Assembly (NCBI GenBank): GCA_003150355.1
Contig: QAMJ01000015.1
Location: forward strand, 103,842-156,108
Length of the DNA: 52,267 nt
Direction: 5' to 3'
Origin: Clostridiales bacterium
GTDB lineage: Bacteria; Bacillota; Clostridia; Oscillospirales; Oscillospiraceae
The position numbers were made by a program, and so were the translations under genes. Below, one piece after another: positions 32,229 to 40,408 of this stretch (within the stretch, counting starts at the first letter, position 1; each line of letters starts with the position of its first letter). The notes below the pieces were generated by a model, which did not search any database, was not told where the DNA came from, and was given only the letters and a program-made list of their open reading frames with translations.

Positions 32229-33359
32229 TTAGATGCGTTTATCGAGAATTTCCGTAAATTTGTTTCTGAAGCCGTCGAAATCCCCGGCGTCGAGGCTGTC
32301 GCGTATGCGCTGCATAAGGCTGTTGTAGAAATAGAGGTTATGCGTCACGGCAAAGCGCATCGCAAGCATCTCCTCAGCCTTGAAAAGATGGCGTACATAC
32401 GCCCTTGAATAGCGGCGGCACACCGGGCAGCCGCACTGCGGATCTATCGGCTGCTCATCCCTTGCGTACTTCTCGTTCTTTATATTGATAACGCCGCCCC
32501 AAGTGAACAGGTGCCCGTGCCGCCCGTTGCGTGCGGGCATGACACAGTCGAAGAAATCAACACCGCGCGCAACTGACTCAATGATGTTGGACGGTGTGCC
32601 GACGCCCATGAGGTAGCGCGGCTTATCCTTCGGCATGTACTCCTCCACCGCCTCGATGGTGTCGTACATCTCCTGATGCGTCTCGCCCACTGCGAGCCCG
32701 CCTATCGCGTAGCCGGGCAGTTCGAGCTCGGCGATCTTCTTCATGTGCTCGATGCGGATGTCGTGGAACACAGTCCCCTGATTTATTCCGAACAGCATCT
32801 GCCCCGGGTTCACCGCGTCGTCCATGGAGTTATACTCTGCGAGCGCAGCCTTGCAGCGCTGGAGCCAGCGATAGGTCCTGTCGCAGGAGCGCTGGACATA
32901 TTCGCGTGGTGACGGGATCTTGATGCACTCGTCAAAGGCCATCGCGATGTCCGAGCCGAGATTAGCCTGGATGCGCATGCTCTCCTCTGGCCCCATAAAG
33001 ATGTGCCGCCCGTCAACGTGCGAGTTGAACTTTACGCCCTCCTCGGTTATCTTGCGCAGCTTCGCAAGCGAGAATATCTGGAAGCCGCCGCTGTCGGTCA
33101 GGATGGGTCCGCCCCAGGTCATAAACTTATGCAGCCCGCCCATGTCCTTTATCAGACCGTCGCCGGGACGCACATGCAGATGATAGGTATTGGATAACTC
33201 GATCTGGCAGCCGATATTTTTAAGATCGGCTGCGCTCAGCGCGCCCTTTATTGCGCCCTGCGTGCCGACGTTCATAAACACAGGCGTCTGCACCGTGCCG
33301 TGGGGAGTCCTGAACTCACCGCGGCGGGCATGTCCCTCCTGCTTTATCAGCTTATACAT
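32229..33359 (-). CDS. tgt: tRNA-guanine transglycosylase
   Basis: Exchanges guanine-34 for preQ1 in tRNAs with GUN anticodons; 376 residues. The catalytic Asp lies in ILTDSGGFQIFSL near residues 86-98, and the second Asp/substrate loop in DCVMPARNGRHGHLFTW near 262-278. The zinc site is CGCPVCRRYSRAYVRHLF near 306-323. AGGAGGGAATTTC precedes the ATG. Upstream lies a terminator with a decayed tRNA-Thr sequence, so tgt transcription must start in the short gap or pass the terminator. Confidence 0.97.
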   Translation of the reverse strand: MYKLIKQEGHARRGEFRTPHGTVQTPVFMNVGTQGAIKGALSAADLKNIGCQIELSNTYHLHVRPGDGLIKDMGGLHKFMTWGGPILTDSGGFQIFSLAKLRKITEEGVKFNSHVDGRHIFMGPEESMRIQANLGSDIAMAFDECIKIPSPREYVQRSCDRTYRWLQRCKAALAEYNSMDDAVNPGQMLFGINQGTVFHDIRIEHMKKIAELELPGYAIGGLAVGETHQEMYDTIEAVEEYMPKDKPRYLMGVGTPSNIIESVARGVDFFDCVMPARNGRHGHLFTWGGVINIKNEKYARDEQPIDPQCGCPVCRRYSRAYVRHLFKAEEMLAMRFAVTHNLYFYNSLMQRIRDSLDAGDFDGFRNKFTEILDKRI

Positions 33360-33403
33360 GAAATTCCCTCCTCACAGCAAAATGCCGTTTTGCCAAGGCT
33401 TCG

Positions 33404-33445
33404 CAAAAATCCCGGATAACCGCTGCTTTCGCAATTATCCGGGAC
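33404..33445 (-). terminator. Terminator upstream of tgt, derived from a tRNA-Thr unit
   Basis: On the - strand TCCCGGATAA (33444-33435) and TTATCCGGGA (33419-33410) form a 10-bp stem, followed by TTTTT. The stem matches the terminator after the intact tRNA-Thr at 41.4 kb (TCCCGGATGA/TCATCCGGGA). Confidence 0.85.
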
Positions 33446-33451
33446 TACTCT

Positions 33452-33497
33452 TGGATCTGGTAATGTAAATTGCTGACTCATATCGATTAGGCTATAA
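33452..33497 (-). pseudogene. Decayed tRNA-Thr remnant
   Basis: On the - strand TATAGCCTAATCGATATGAG resembles the D-arm side of the intact tRNA-Thr (TATAGCTCAGTCGGTAGAGC). After a deletion of roughly 25 nt comes ACATTACCAGATCCA, against ACATTACCAGCTCCA in the intact gene, including the encoded CCA. The anticodon stem is mostly lost and the acceptor stem no longer pairs. The shared downstream terminator supports common origin. Confidence 0.6.
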
Positions 33498-33570
33498 ATA
33501 TAACACGAACCCAAGCTGCTGTCAATCCAGGCGGCTTCCATAAAATCAAGATATGAGCCGATATAGATGT

Positions 33571-33596
33571 CCCTCCGGTCAAGACTGACCGGAGGG
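33571..33596 (-). terminator. Hairpin after the first MFS gene
   Basis: CCCTCCGGTCA (33571-33581) and TGACCGGAGGG (33586-33596) form a perfect 11-bp stem with a 4-nt loop. It lies just past the MFS stop codon. The following - strand sequence (ACATCTATAT) has few T residues, so termination may be inefficient. Confidence 0.65.
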
Positions 33597-33621
33597 GCGT
33601 AGCCAAACTCATCAGGACAGC

Positions 33622-34839
33622 TCAGCTCTTACTGTCCTTTTTGCAGAACTTCAGCGTAATAAAGCCGAGGATAAGCATGATTATCGGTGAAATGAACATG
33701 GCGGTGTCCGCACTGCCGCCGAAAGCCTCGATAAGAGCAATGTACGGAGTGCCGAGGAACGCGCCGATGTTAACACCGGATTCGGCAATGGAGGTCGCGA
33801 GGAATTTGTTCTCCTCATCCACGCTCTCGCTGAACGCGCTGATGCAGGCGGGAATGATGCCGGTAGAGAATATGCCGCTGACTACCAGCCATGCAGCGAC
33901 CGATGCGAAGCTGTGAGAGAGGTACAGGCCGAGCATCGTAACGCCGGTAACGGCAAGCATGACAAACATCGTCTTATTCTTAAGAAACTTCTCGGCAAAT
34001 CCAAAGACAACGCCGCCGACTATTGTTGCAACCGAGTAGAACACCATTGCATTGCCGACAGTGACAGAATTGCCGATGCCGCGCCCGACGATGATCTTGG
34101 AGATAACGAGGAACATGGGGTAATAGCAGAGCATATAGCCGATCGCTATAGCAGAAAAGACCCATACTATCGGCGGCAGTCCCTTTATAGCCTGACCGAG
34201 GGAACCGGATTTAGCCATCGCCTCAAGCTTTCCGCCGGTGGTGGAGGTGTCATTTTTATCAAGCTCGAACTTGGGGCAAAGGAAAAGAACAACGAGGAAC
34301 GGGATAGCGCTCCAAAGATAGACAAAGAAGCTGTAATTCCATTTGATAGCGCAGAGATGGCCGACGACGACCTGTGCGACCATATTCATCGCATACTGGG
34401 CGGCGACTGCCCAGCCCATGGCATGACTTCTGAATCTGCTGTCCTCAACAAGCTTGAGACTCATGGAGATGCCGATGCCCTGCATAAGGCCATAGCCTAT
34501 GCCGAAAGCAAAGCGGCCGAGGAACATCATCGTCATACTGGTATCTCCAAACAGAGCGGGGAGTATGCCGCCGATACAGTGGCAGCCGATACCAATAAGA
34601 AGCATATTGCGCAAAGTGATCTTCCTGTTTACAAGAACGCCCGCGACGATCGTGAAAACCACTGCGCAGAGGTTCGGAATATTATTTACAAGAGTGATAA
34701 CACTGTAAGGAACATCAGGAAATACATTTGCTATATCCGCCAGCGCAGAAGAACACCACTCCGCACCGCCGGCAGCAGTATTTGCGAAAATCAGGACGAT
34801 TATACCGATTATAGTTCTCATCTTTGTCGATTTATCCAT
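33622..34839 (-). CDS. MFS transporter, distal gene of the reductase operon
   Basis: A 405-residue major facilitator with about 12 helices and short hydrophilic ends. The N-half has the loop NRKITLRNMLLIG after helix 2 and a GRFAFGIGYGLMQG motif in helix 4, typical of MFS. The start is the ATG at 34839 after GAGGGG; the open frame runs 18 codons further upstream without support. It is probably the last gene of the operon with a second MFS gene and two OYE-type reductases. It could import the reductase substrate or export the product; the specificity cannot be read from sequence. Confidence 0.85.
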   Translation of the reverse strand: MDKSTKMRTIIGIIVLIFANTAAGGAEWCSSALADIANVFPDVPYSVITLVNNIPNLCAVVFTIVAGVLVNRKITLRNMLLIGIGCHCIGGILPALFGDTSMTMMFLGRFAFGIGYGLMQGIGISMSLKLVEDSRFRSHAMGWAVAAQYAMNMVAQVVVGHLCAIKWNYSFFVYLWSAIPFLVVLFLCPKFELDKNDTSTTGGKLEAMAKSGSLGQAIKGLPPIVWVFSAIAIGYMLCYYPMFLVISKIIVGRGIGNSVTVGNAMVFYSVATIVGGVVFGFAEKFLKNKTMFVMLAVTGVTMLGLYLSHSFASVAAWLVVSGIFSTGIIPACISAFSESVDEENKFLATSIAESGVNIGAFLGTPYIALIEAFGGSADTAMFISPIIMLILGFITLKFCKKDSKS

Positions 34840-34894
34840 ATTTAACCCCTCAAGCTTTTCTACATTAGTGAAATAAATAACTAGTAGTCTCATT

Positions 34895-34932
34895 CAATTG
34901 CCATACCGCCCAAAGCAGCAGTATGGCAATTG
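34895..34932. repeat. Inverted repeat between the two MFS genes
   Basis: CAATTGCCATAC (34895-34906) and GTATGGCAATTG (34921-34932) form a perfect 12-bp stem with a 14-nt loop. GTTTTTAG follows on the + strand, so the terminator polarity faces the antisense direction. No + strand gene is nearby. Confidence 0.65.
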
Positions 34933-34952
34933 GTTTTTAGAAAGTGCTAAGC

Positions 34953-36128
34953 TTATGCTGCCCTTTTCTTCTTAGTTATAGAGACTGCCAAAGCAACAAG
35001 AAGAGCCAGCGCAGTGCAGACGCATGCAGCGAAGAGGAAACGGAAAGAAGTGTCGTTAGGCTTAATGAGTCCTGCAACAGGGGTGTAGAACAGTGCGGAG
35101 CAGACAGTACCGAGCTGGCCTGCCATATGAATGATGGCGCAGCCGGCCGTAGAGGCTTCGACAGTGTTGTAGTTGGTTGCATAGAGCAGAGTGCCGGGCA
35201 TTTCGAAGCCGATGGAAGTACCGACTATAAAAGCGCCGATGAAGAGGACTGCGAGGGACTGGGCGAAGTAGATGACTAGGAAGCCGATGACCAGCGCGAC
35301 GAAGCCGCAGCACAGAACATACTCATGGAGCTTCTTCTCAAACGGATTGAAGATCAGGCCGCCGAACATACCGCCGATGAGGAATATAGCCATCGCGGTG
35401 CCGGTAAGAGCAGCGGAACCCATGCCACGCTCAGTTATAATGAAGGAGATGTTCGCACCCATAACGCCATAGGAATTGATGAACACAAAAATAATCGCGC
35501 CAAACAACCATGTGATGGGGGCAACCTTAAGGTGACTTTTTTCGCCGCTTGCCTCAGCAGGCTTGTCTGCGGGGAAATAGATGCATCCAAGAACAAGAGG
35601 AATAAGAGCGTAAAGGAAAGCGAGATAAGTGTAATTCCAAGCCTTAGCAGCAAGAACACCGCCGATGAGGGTCAGGTACATACCGCCGCCGTTTGTGAAG
35701 AGATCCTGAATACCCATGAGCTTACTGCGCTCTTCTTCGACGTAGTTCTCTGCGATGATTCCATTGGAGGTGGGCATAAGGAAACCGAAGCCGAGGCCGA
35801 GGATGGTCTGCCACATCATGAGCTGAATAAAGCTGGTGTGCAGAGTAAAACCGAGGATGGCATAGGCAACGACAAAGCCGACACCTACCTGGCAGAGAAC
35901 CTTTTTGGATACCTTAGTTGCAAGCAGAGTGGACAGCGCGCAGCCGAGAAGCATTGCAAAGCCGGGCCAGTTGGACATTTCCTGCATCCATACAGTTGGG
36001 ATGTTGGGGAATGCGGCAGCAATATCTGCCAAGGCAGGCTGAAGCCCCATGCCGCCCATTTCAAGTGCGGACACAAACAGGATCGCCAGAGACATCAGTT
36101 TTTTGTTTGAAACTTTTGTGTTCTCCAT
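34953..36128 (-). CDS. MFS transporter, proximal gene of the reductase operon
   Basis: A 391-residue major facilitator with about 12 helices. GLGFGFLMPTSNGIIAEN lies in the helix 4-5 region near residue 115, and the C-terminus is basic (TKKKRAA). The ATG at 36128 follows AGGAGAAG; a longer open frame of 10 codons lacks a ribosome site. It differs clearly from the adjacent MFS gene (few identical blocks), so the pair is not a recent duplication and may move different compounds, for example substrate in and product out. The position right after the reductase genes suggests shared regulation. Confidence 0.85.
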   Translation of the reverse strand: MENTKVSNKKLMSLAILFVSALEMGGMGLQPALADIAAAFPNIPTVWMQEMSNWPGFAMLLGCALSTLLATKVSKKVLCQVGVGFVVAYAILGFTLHTSFIQLMMWQTILGLGFGFLMPTSNGIIAENYVEEERSKLMGIQDLFTNGGGMYLTLIGGVLAAKAWNYTYLAFLYALIPLVLGCIYFPADKPAEASGEKSHLKVAPITWLFGAIIFVFINSYGVMGANISFIITERGMGSAALTGTAMAIFLIGGMFGGLIFNPFEKKLHEYVLCCGFVALVIGFLVIYFAQSLAVLFIGAFIVGTSIGFEMPGTLLYATNYNTVEASTAGCAIIHMAGQLGTVCSALFYTPVAGLIKPNDTSFRFLFAACVCTALALLVALAVSITKKKRAA

Positions 36129-36169
36129 TTTATCTTCTCCTTTTCTATTAACAGACATATTGTCCGTTT

Positions 36170-38128
36170 TTACACTTCAAGCGCCAGATTGAATGCAACC
36201 TGATTTGCGTTCTTTATGTTTTTAACGACATTGCAGTCGCCCACCGCTATGACGTCGGGCATAAGCTCTCTCAGCTGCTTGAGAAGAGCGTCATTCTTCC
36301 TCATACCGAAAGCAGCAACAACATCGTCGCACGGGATGATGGTCCTCGTGCCGCCCTGCGCCATTACCGCAACACCGTCATCGTCGATGCCGCAGACGCG
36401 GACGCTGCCGATGAGCTCAACGCCGTACTTTTCCAGCAGCTGCAGGAGCATCCCTCTGGGTGCAGGAGAATGATCCTTGGCAAACTGCTCAACGGGAAGC
36501 ATATCCACGACCGTGACCTTCTTGCCGTCCATGGCAAGCTGGAGTGCGGACTCCGTGCCTGACAGGCCGCCGCCGCAGACAACTACTCTTTCTCCGACCG
36601 CTGCCCTGCCGGTGTCGACATCCAGAACATGGTGGACATTTTCTCTGTCGATGCCGGGGATCGGGAGGCTCAGCCGCTCGGCGCCTGTTGCAACAAACAC
36701 TACATCGGGCTTCAGTCCCATTATGATCTCCGGTGTTGCCTCGGTGTTGAGCATGATCTTTGCACCGCATTCCATCGTGCTGCTCATAAGCCACTGGAGG
36801 TGACGGCGCATATCAAACTTAAAGGACAGGCAGCTTATCTCATGCAGTCTTCCTCCGAGCTTGTCGCCCTTTTCGATAAGGGTGACATCGTGCCCACGCT
36901 CTACAAGAGTTTTTGCAGCCATGCAGCCCGCAACGCCGCCCCCGACTACGACCACTCTCTTCTTATGCTTTGCGTAGGGCAGCTCCTCGGGGATCTCGGA
37001 CTCGCGGCCGAGGCGGGGATTCGTCGCGCAGCGCAGGTGAACGATATCGGCAGGCGCGCATTCGTGGCAGCGCAGGCACGGCCTGGTCTTTTCCTCCATA
37101 CCGTGGTAGGCGTTATAGAGCAGCTTGTTATCGCACATCAGCTGCCGCGCCATTGCAACCATATCGGCTTTGCCGGAGGCTATGATCTCTTCAGCTTCGG
37201 CTATGGTCGTTATGCTGCCGACAACGGTAACGGGAATATGTATCTCGGGATCGGCCTTGACCTGCTCGGACCATTTCACATTGTGGCAATGCGGCAGGTA
37301 GAATGCCGGCATGGTATACGGCATATACTTGGGCTCAACAATGAGTCCCTGAGAAACATGGACTGTGTCAATGTATTCCTGAGCCAAGCGGATGAACGCC
37401 TTTGTCTCTTCTATCCCCATACCGCCGGGAACCAGCTCATCGCCGCTGATGCGCATATCGATACACAGGCCTCTGCCTACGCGTTCGCGCATTGCCTTGA
37501 GCACCGAGATCGGCCAGCGGACTCTATTCTCAAAGCTTCCGCCGTATTCATCCGTGCGCTGATTGTACTTGGGAGACATGAACTGTGCAAGCAAGTTTCC
37601 GTGTGCCGCGTGCACCATGACCATGTCAAAGCCGGATTTCATCAGGCGCTCTGCAACGTCGCAATACTCATTGCGGATCGTCTCCATGTCCTTTTCGTCC
37701 ATCTCGCGGATGTCGGTCGGACCGTTTTCAACGGGGATTGCAGAAGGAGCGATGGCCGGTGAGTTGGGGCGGAACTGCTTCGGAGCGGAACGCCCTGCGT
37801 GGACAAGCTCACATGAGACCTTTGCGCCGTAGCGGTGAACGACTTCGGAGATGCGGCGCAGATTGGTCATGTTGTCATCGCTCGTAACGTCAAGCGCTCC
37901 GAAAAAGTCAACGCCGTTAATATGGTCGATGGGGGTAGAGCCGATGGTGATAACGCCTACGCCGCTCTGTGCCTGATACTTGATGTATCCGAGAAGCTCC
38001 GGGGACACGCCGCCGGTGGGAGTCGAGAGGCTGGAGACCATAGGAGAGAACTGTATGCGGTTCTTGACCTCCATATTGCCTATCTTTATAGGCGAGAAAA
38101 CATGCGGATATTTATTGAAAGAGCTCAT
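36170..38128 (-). CDS. OYE-family FMN/4Fe-4S/FAD reductase (2-enoate or BaiCD/BaiH-like), first copy
   Basis: A 652-residue flavoenzyme with an N-terminal FMN-binding TIM barrel (residues 8-345), a 4Fe-4S site with Cys351, 354, 357 and 367, and a C-terminal FAD/NAD(P)H domain starting at VVVVGGGVAG (392-401), with a second nucleotide site at VVVCGGGLSG. This is the layout of 2,4-dienoyl-CoA reductase, 2-enoate reductase and the bile-acid enzymes BaiCD and BaiH, which reduce C=C bonds conjugated to a carbonyl. The barrel motif is HAAHGNLL (173-180): the Tyr usually found after HG, the proton donor, is Asn178. The substrate is unknown. It is 32 nt after its paralogue in one operon. Confidence 0.88.
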   Translation of the reverse strand: MSSFNKYPHVFSPIKIGNMEVKNRIQFSPMVSSLSTPTGGVSPELLGYIKYQAQSGVGVITIGSTPIDHINGVDFFGALDVTSDDNMTNLRRISEVVHRYGAKVSCELVHAGRSAPKQFRPNSPAIAPSAIPVENGPTDIREMDEKDMETIRNEYCDVAERLMKSGFDMVMVHAAHGNLLAQFMSPKYNQRTDEYGGSFENRVRWPISVLKAMRERVGRGLCIDMRISGDELVPGGMGIEETKAFIRLAQEYIDTVHVSQGLIVEPKYMPYTMPAFYLPHCHNVKWSEQVKADPEIHIPVTVVGSITTIAEAEEIIASGKADMVAMARQLMCDNKLLYNAYHGMEEKTRPCLRCHECAPADIVHLRCATNPRLGRESEIPEELPYAKHKKRVVVVGGGVAGCMAAKTLVERGHDVTLIEKGDKLGGRLHEISCLSFKFDMRRHLQWLMSSTMECGAKIMLNTEATPEIIMGLKPDVVFVATGAERLSLPIPGIDRENVHHVLDVDTGRAAVGERVVVCGGGLSGTESALQLAMDGKKVTVVDMLPVEQFAKDHSPAPRGMLLQLLEKYGVELIGSVRVCGIDDDGVAVMAQGGTRTIIPCDDVVAAFGMRKNDALLKQLRELMPDVIAVGDCNVVKNIKNANQVAFNLALEV

Positions 38129-38160
38129 TATCTGAATACCTCGTTAATATATACGGACTA

Positions 38161-40146
38161 TCAAAGGCGGCCGATGTCTCTTGCGGCATAGAAAGCCTGA
38201 GATGTCGCCTGATAGATGGTGGCAGGAGTCACACAGTCGCCGATGGTGTAGAACTCCGGTGCGCAGAAGCGGAACTGCTCCGCCTCGTCCGCAAGCGGGC
38301 GCTGTCCGACGGCGTAAATAACGGTGTCCGCCTCATAGAGCTTCTCCCCCTCCGCGTTTTTGCCGATGACGCCATCGTCAGTGATCCCAACAGGGCTGGT
38401 ATTGAACGCGGTGCCTACCTTGTGGATGCGGATCTGCTCGCTTATCGCCTGGCCGTGCAGACCGTTTGCACCGCACTTTACCTGCTCGTGGCGGTGCATG
38501 ATAGTGACCTGCTTGCCGCAGCTTGCCAGATGGAGCGCAAGCTCCGCGCCTACAAGACCGCCGCCGATGACAACGACCTTATTGCCGACCTCATTGACAT
38601 GGGTGTAGGCGTATTCAGCAGGCATGACGTTTGCTTTGTCATAGCCGGGCAGATAGGTCGGGACTGCCGGGCGGGAGCCGAGAGCCGCGATAACCGCATC
38701 GGGGTCAAGACTGCTTACGAGCTCGGGCGTAGCCTCGGTGCTGAGCATCACGGTAATGTTCTCATTCTTCATGACCTTTCTGGCCTGAGTTTCAATATAC
38801 AGCTTGAGCTTGGCCTTGAAAGAAACATCCTCCTCGATGAGGAGCACGCCGCCGAGCCTGCCAGCCTTCTCGATAACGGTGACCTTATGTCCGCGTTCGG
38901 CAGCGATGAGTGCCGCCTCCATGCCGCCGATACCGCCGCCGACAACAACGACGTTTCTCTTATGTACGGGCGGAGTATCATACTTGCACTCAAGCTCGCG
39001 GCCGGTGGTGGGGTTGATCGCGCAGCCGTACTGACCGGTGGTAATGAGCTGGCTGAAGCAGGTATAGCAGCGCAGGCACTGGTTTATCTCATCTGCCTTG
39101 CCCATTCTCGCCTTGTTCGGCAGGTCGGGGTCGGCAATAACGCCTCTGCCTATTTCGATAACGTCTACAAGACCATCCGCAAGAGCCTTTTCCATCATGG
39201 CCGGGTCGCTGAAAGAACCGACAGCCGCAACGGGCGTCTTGACATACTTCTTGACCTCAGCGGCAAATTTCATATTGACGCCGTCCTCAAGGAACATCGA
39301 GGGGTGCATGACGACGAACGACTCGATGACCTCATGGTTGCCGACAGAGCAATGAATGATATCGCAGTGACCGTCAAGCTGCTTTGCGCATTCAATGCCG
39401 TTTTCGATACCATAGCCGACGGAGTTGACCTCGGATGCAGACATACGGAAGTCGATCATAAAGTTCTTGCCGCAGACCTCTTTGATTCTGTCGCAGACCA
39501 TGACCGCAAACCGGCATCTGTTCTCTGCGCTGCCGCCCCATTTGTCGGTGCGGTGATTGGTGAGCGGGCTCATAAACTGATGGAGCAGCCAGCCATGGCC
39601 GCCGTGAAGCAGAACCATTTTGAAGCCTGCAAGCTGAACACGCTTTGCCGCCTGTGCGTAAAGCTCAATAGTATTTAGTATCTCCTCCTCAGGCATCTCC
39701 GGCAGGAATGCGCCGTTGAGGCGCGCACTCGCTTTGTCACTGTCGGTTTTGATGACCGTGTCGGAAGGCGCCCATACCTGATGTCCCTCAATATAGGACT
39801 GGCTGGCAAACATACCGGCGTGCATGAGCTCTATGGAGGCGATGGCGCCATGCTTGTTTATCGCGTCAGCAACCGTTGCCAGGTGAGATACGCAGTCGTC
39901 ACTGTCGAGCTTGAGGTATTTGGGGATATCAACGCCGTGTACAGAGTCTATGTATGCCTCGCCCACATGGACGACGGCACAGCCGCCGCGTGCCTTGCTC
40001 TCATAATACGCCATCAGTGGCTCAGTCGCGATGTTTTCGACCGTCAGGTCGCAGTAACCGGTAGGAGCTGCAAAGATCCTGTTGCGCAGAATGGTGTTGC
40101 CAAGCTTAAGGGGCTTAAAAAGATTTGGGTACTGACATTCGTACAT
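38161..40146 (-). CDS. OYE-family FMN/4Fe-4S/FAD reductase, second copy
   Basis: A 661-residue paralogue of the neighbouring reductase with the same three parts. The barrel covers residues 5-350, the 4Fe-4S Cys are 357, 360, 363 and 375, and the nucleotide-binding loops are VVVVGGGIGG (near 397) and VVVIGGGLVG (near 524). The substrate motif is HGGHGWLL (181-188), with Trp186 in place of the proton-donor Tyr. It is the first structural gene after the regulatory region shared with the LysR gene. Anaerobic gut bacteria use such enzymes to reduce dietary or host unsaturated compounds as electron sinks; that role is inferred. The two copies may act on successive double bonds. Confidence 0.88.
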   Translation of the reverse strand: MYECQYPNLFKPLKLGNTILRNRIFAAPTGYCDLTVENIATEPLMAYYESKARGGCAVVHVGEAYIDSVHGVDIPKYLKLDSDDCVSHLATVADAINKHGAIASIELMHAGMFASQSYIEGHQVWAPSDTVIKTDSDKASARLNGAFLPEMPEEEILNTIELYAQAAKRVQLAGFKMVLLHGGHGWLLHQFMSPLTNHRTDKWGGSAENRCRFAVMVCDRIKEVCGKNFMIDFRMSASEVNSVGYGIENGIECAKQLDGHCDIIHCSVGNHEVIESFVVMHPSMFLEDGVNMKFAAEVKKYVKTPVAAVGSFSDPAMMEKALADGLVDVIEIGRGVIADPDLPNKARMGKADEINQCLRCYTCFSQLITTGQYGCAINPTTGRELECKYDTPPVHKRNVVVVGGGIGGMEAALIAAERGHKVTVIEKAGRLGGVLLIEEDVSFKAKLKLYIETQARKVMKNENITVMLSTEATPELVSSLDPDAVIAALGSRPAVPTYLPGYDKANVMPAEYAYTHVNEVGNKVVVIGGGLVGAELALHLASCGKQVTIMHRHEQVKCGANGLHGQAISEQIRIHKVGTAFNTSPVGITDDGVIGKNAEGEKLYEADTVIYAVGQRPLADEAEQFRFCAPEFYTIGDCVTPATIYQATSQAFYAARDIGRL

Positions 40147-40220
40147 ATCTGTTTTTCCTTTCCGTTTTCTCTTTCCTCGGCTGTAAGTTTTGTTTCGGCG
40201 AGAGTTAATTGTTTGTCATT

Positions 40221-40262
40221 TACTGTCTGAATTATAACACTCGTGTTAAACGTTTGACAGTA
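40221..40262 (-). promoter_or_regulatory. Candidate promoter and LysR operator of the reductase operon
   Basis: On the - strand a -10 TATAAT lies at 40236-40231, with a poor -35 (TGTCAA) 17 bp upstream, as expected for an activated promoter. Two nested dyads cover it: AACAC-2-GTGTT (40236-40247) directly next to the -10, and TACTGTC/GACAGTA (40221-40227 and 40256-40262). LysR regulators bind such dyads. The region is about 75-115 nt ahead of the second-copy reductase gene. Confidence 0.5.
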
Positions 40263-40268
40263 AGACCT

Positions 40269-40309
40269 TTTTGTGCTTGCCACAACCATCAGTTGTGGCA
40301 AGCACAAAA
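40269..40309. repeat. Perfect 18-bp inverted repeat, first of a tandem pair
   Basis: The 18-bp arms at 40269-40286 and 40292-40309 (starting TTTTGTGCTTG) are perfect complements with a 5-nt loop. It lies between the LysR gene and the reductase promoter. Neither strand has a proper T run after the stem, although T residues sit inside it. Confidence 0.8.
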
Positions 40310-40310
40310 G

Positions 40311-40350
40311 ATCAAGCTGCCGGCAAAACAGGCTTTGCCGGCAGCTTGAT
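40311..40350. repeat. Perfect 17-bp inverted repeat, second of a tandem pair
   Basis: ATCAAGCTGCCGGCAAA (40311-40327) and its exact complement at 40334-40350 enclose a 6-nt loop. It begins one base after the previous hairpin. On the - strand it is followed by CTTTTG, so it may end the LysR transcript. Confidence 0.8.
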
Positions 40351-40408
40351 ATGTACGATCATTTTTAGGCGGCGCCGCATAATACGATTGCGGCACTGCG
40401 CAGATACA

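Noticed and set aside
33404..33510. T-box leader before tgt
   Set aside because: The hairpin plus tRNA-like words suggested it, but there is no T-box sequence, and the order matches a tRNA gene with its own terminator.
38422..39678. Long + strand frames opposite the OYE reductases (also near 36629-37762) and opposite the MFS gene (33913-34845)
   Set aside because: These are codon-bias shadows; the - strand products are full-length families with cofactor motifs.
36170..40146. Bilirubin reductase (BilR) as identity of the OYE genes
   Set aside because: As I recall, BilR carries an HGDR motif at the active site; these proteins have HGNL and HGWL.
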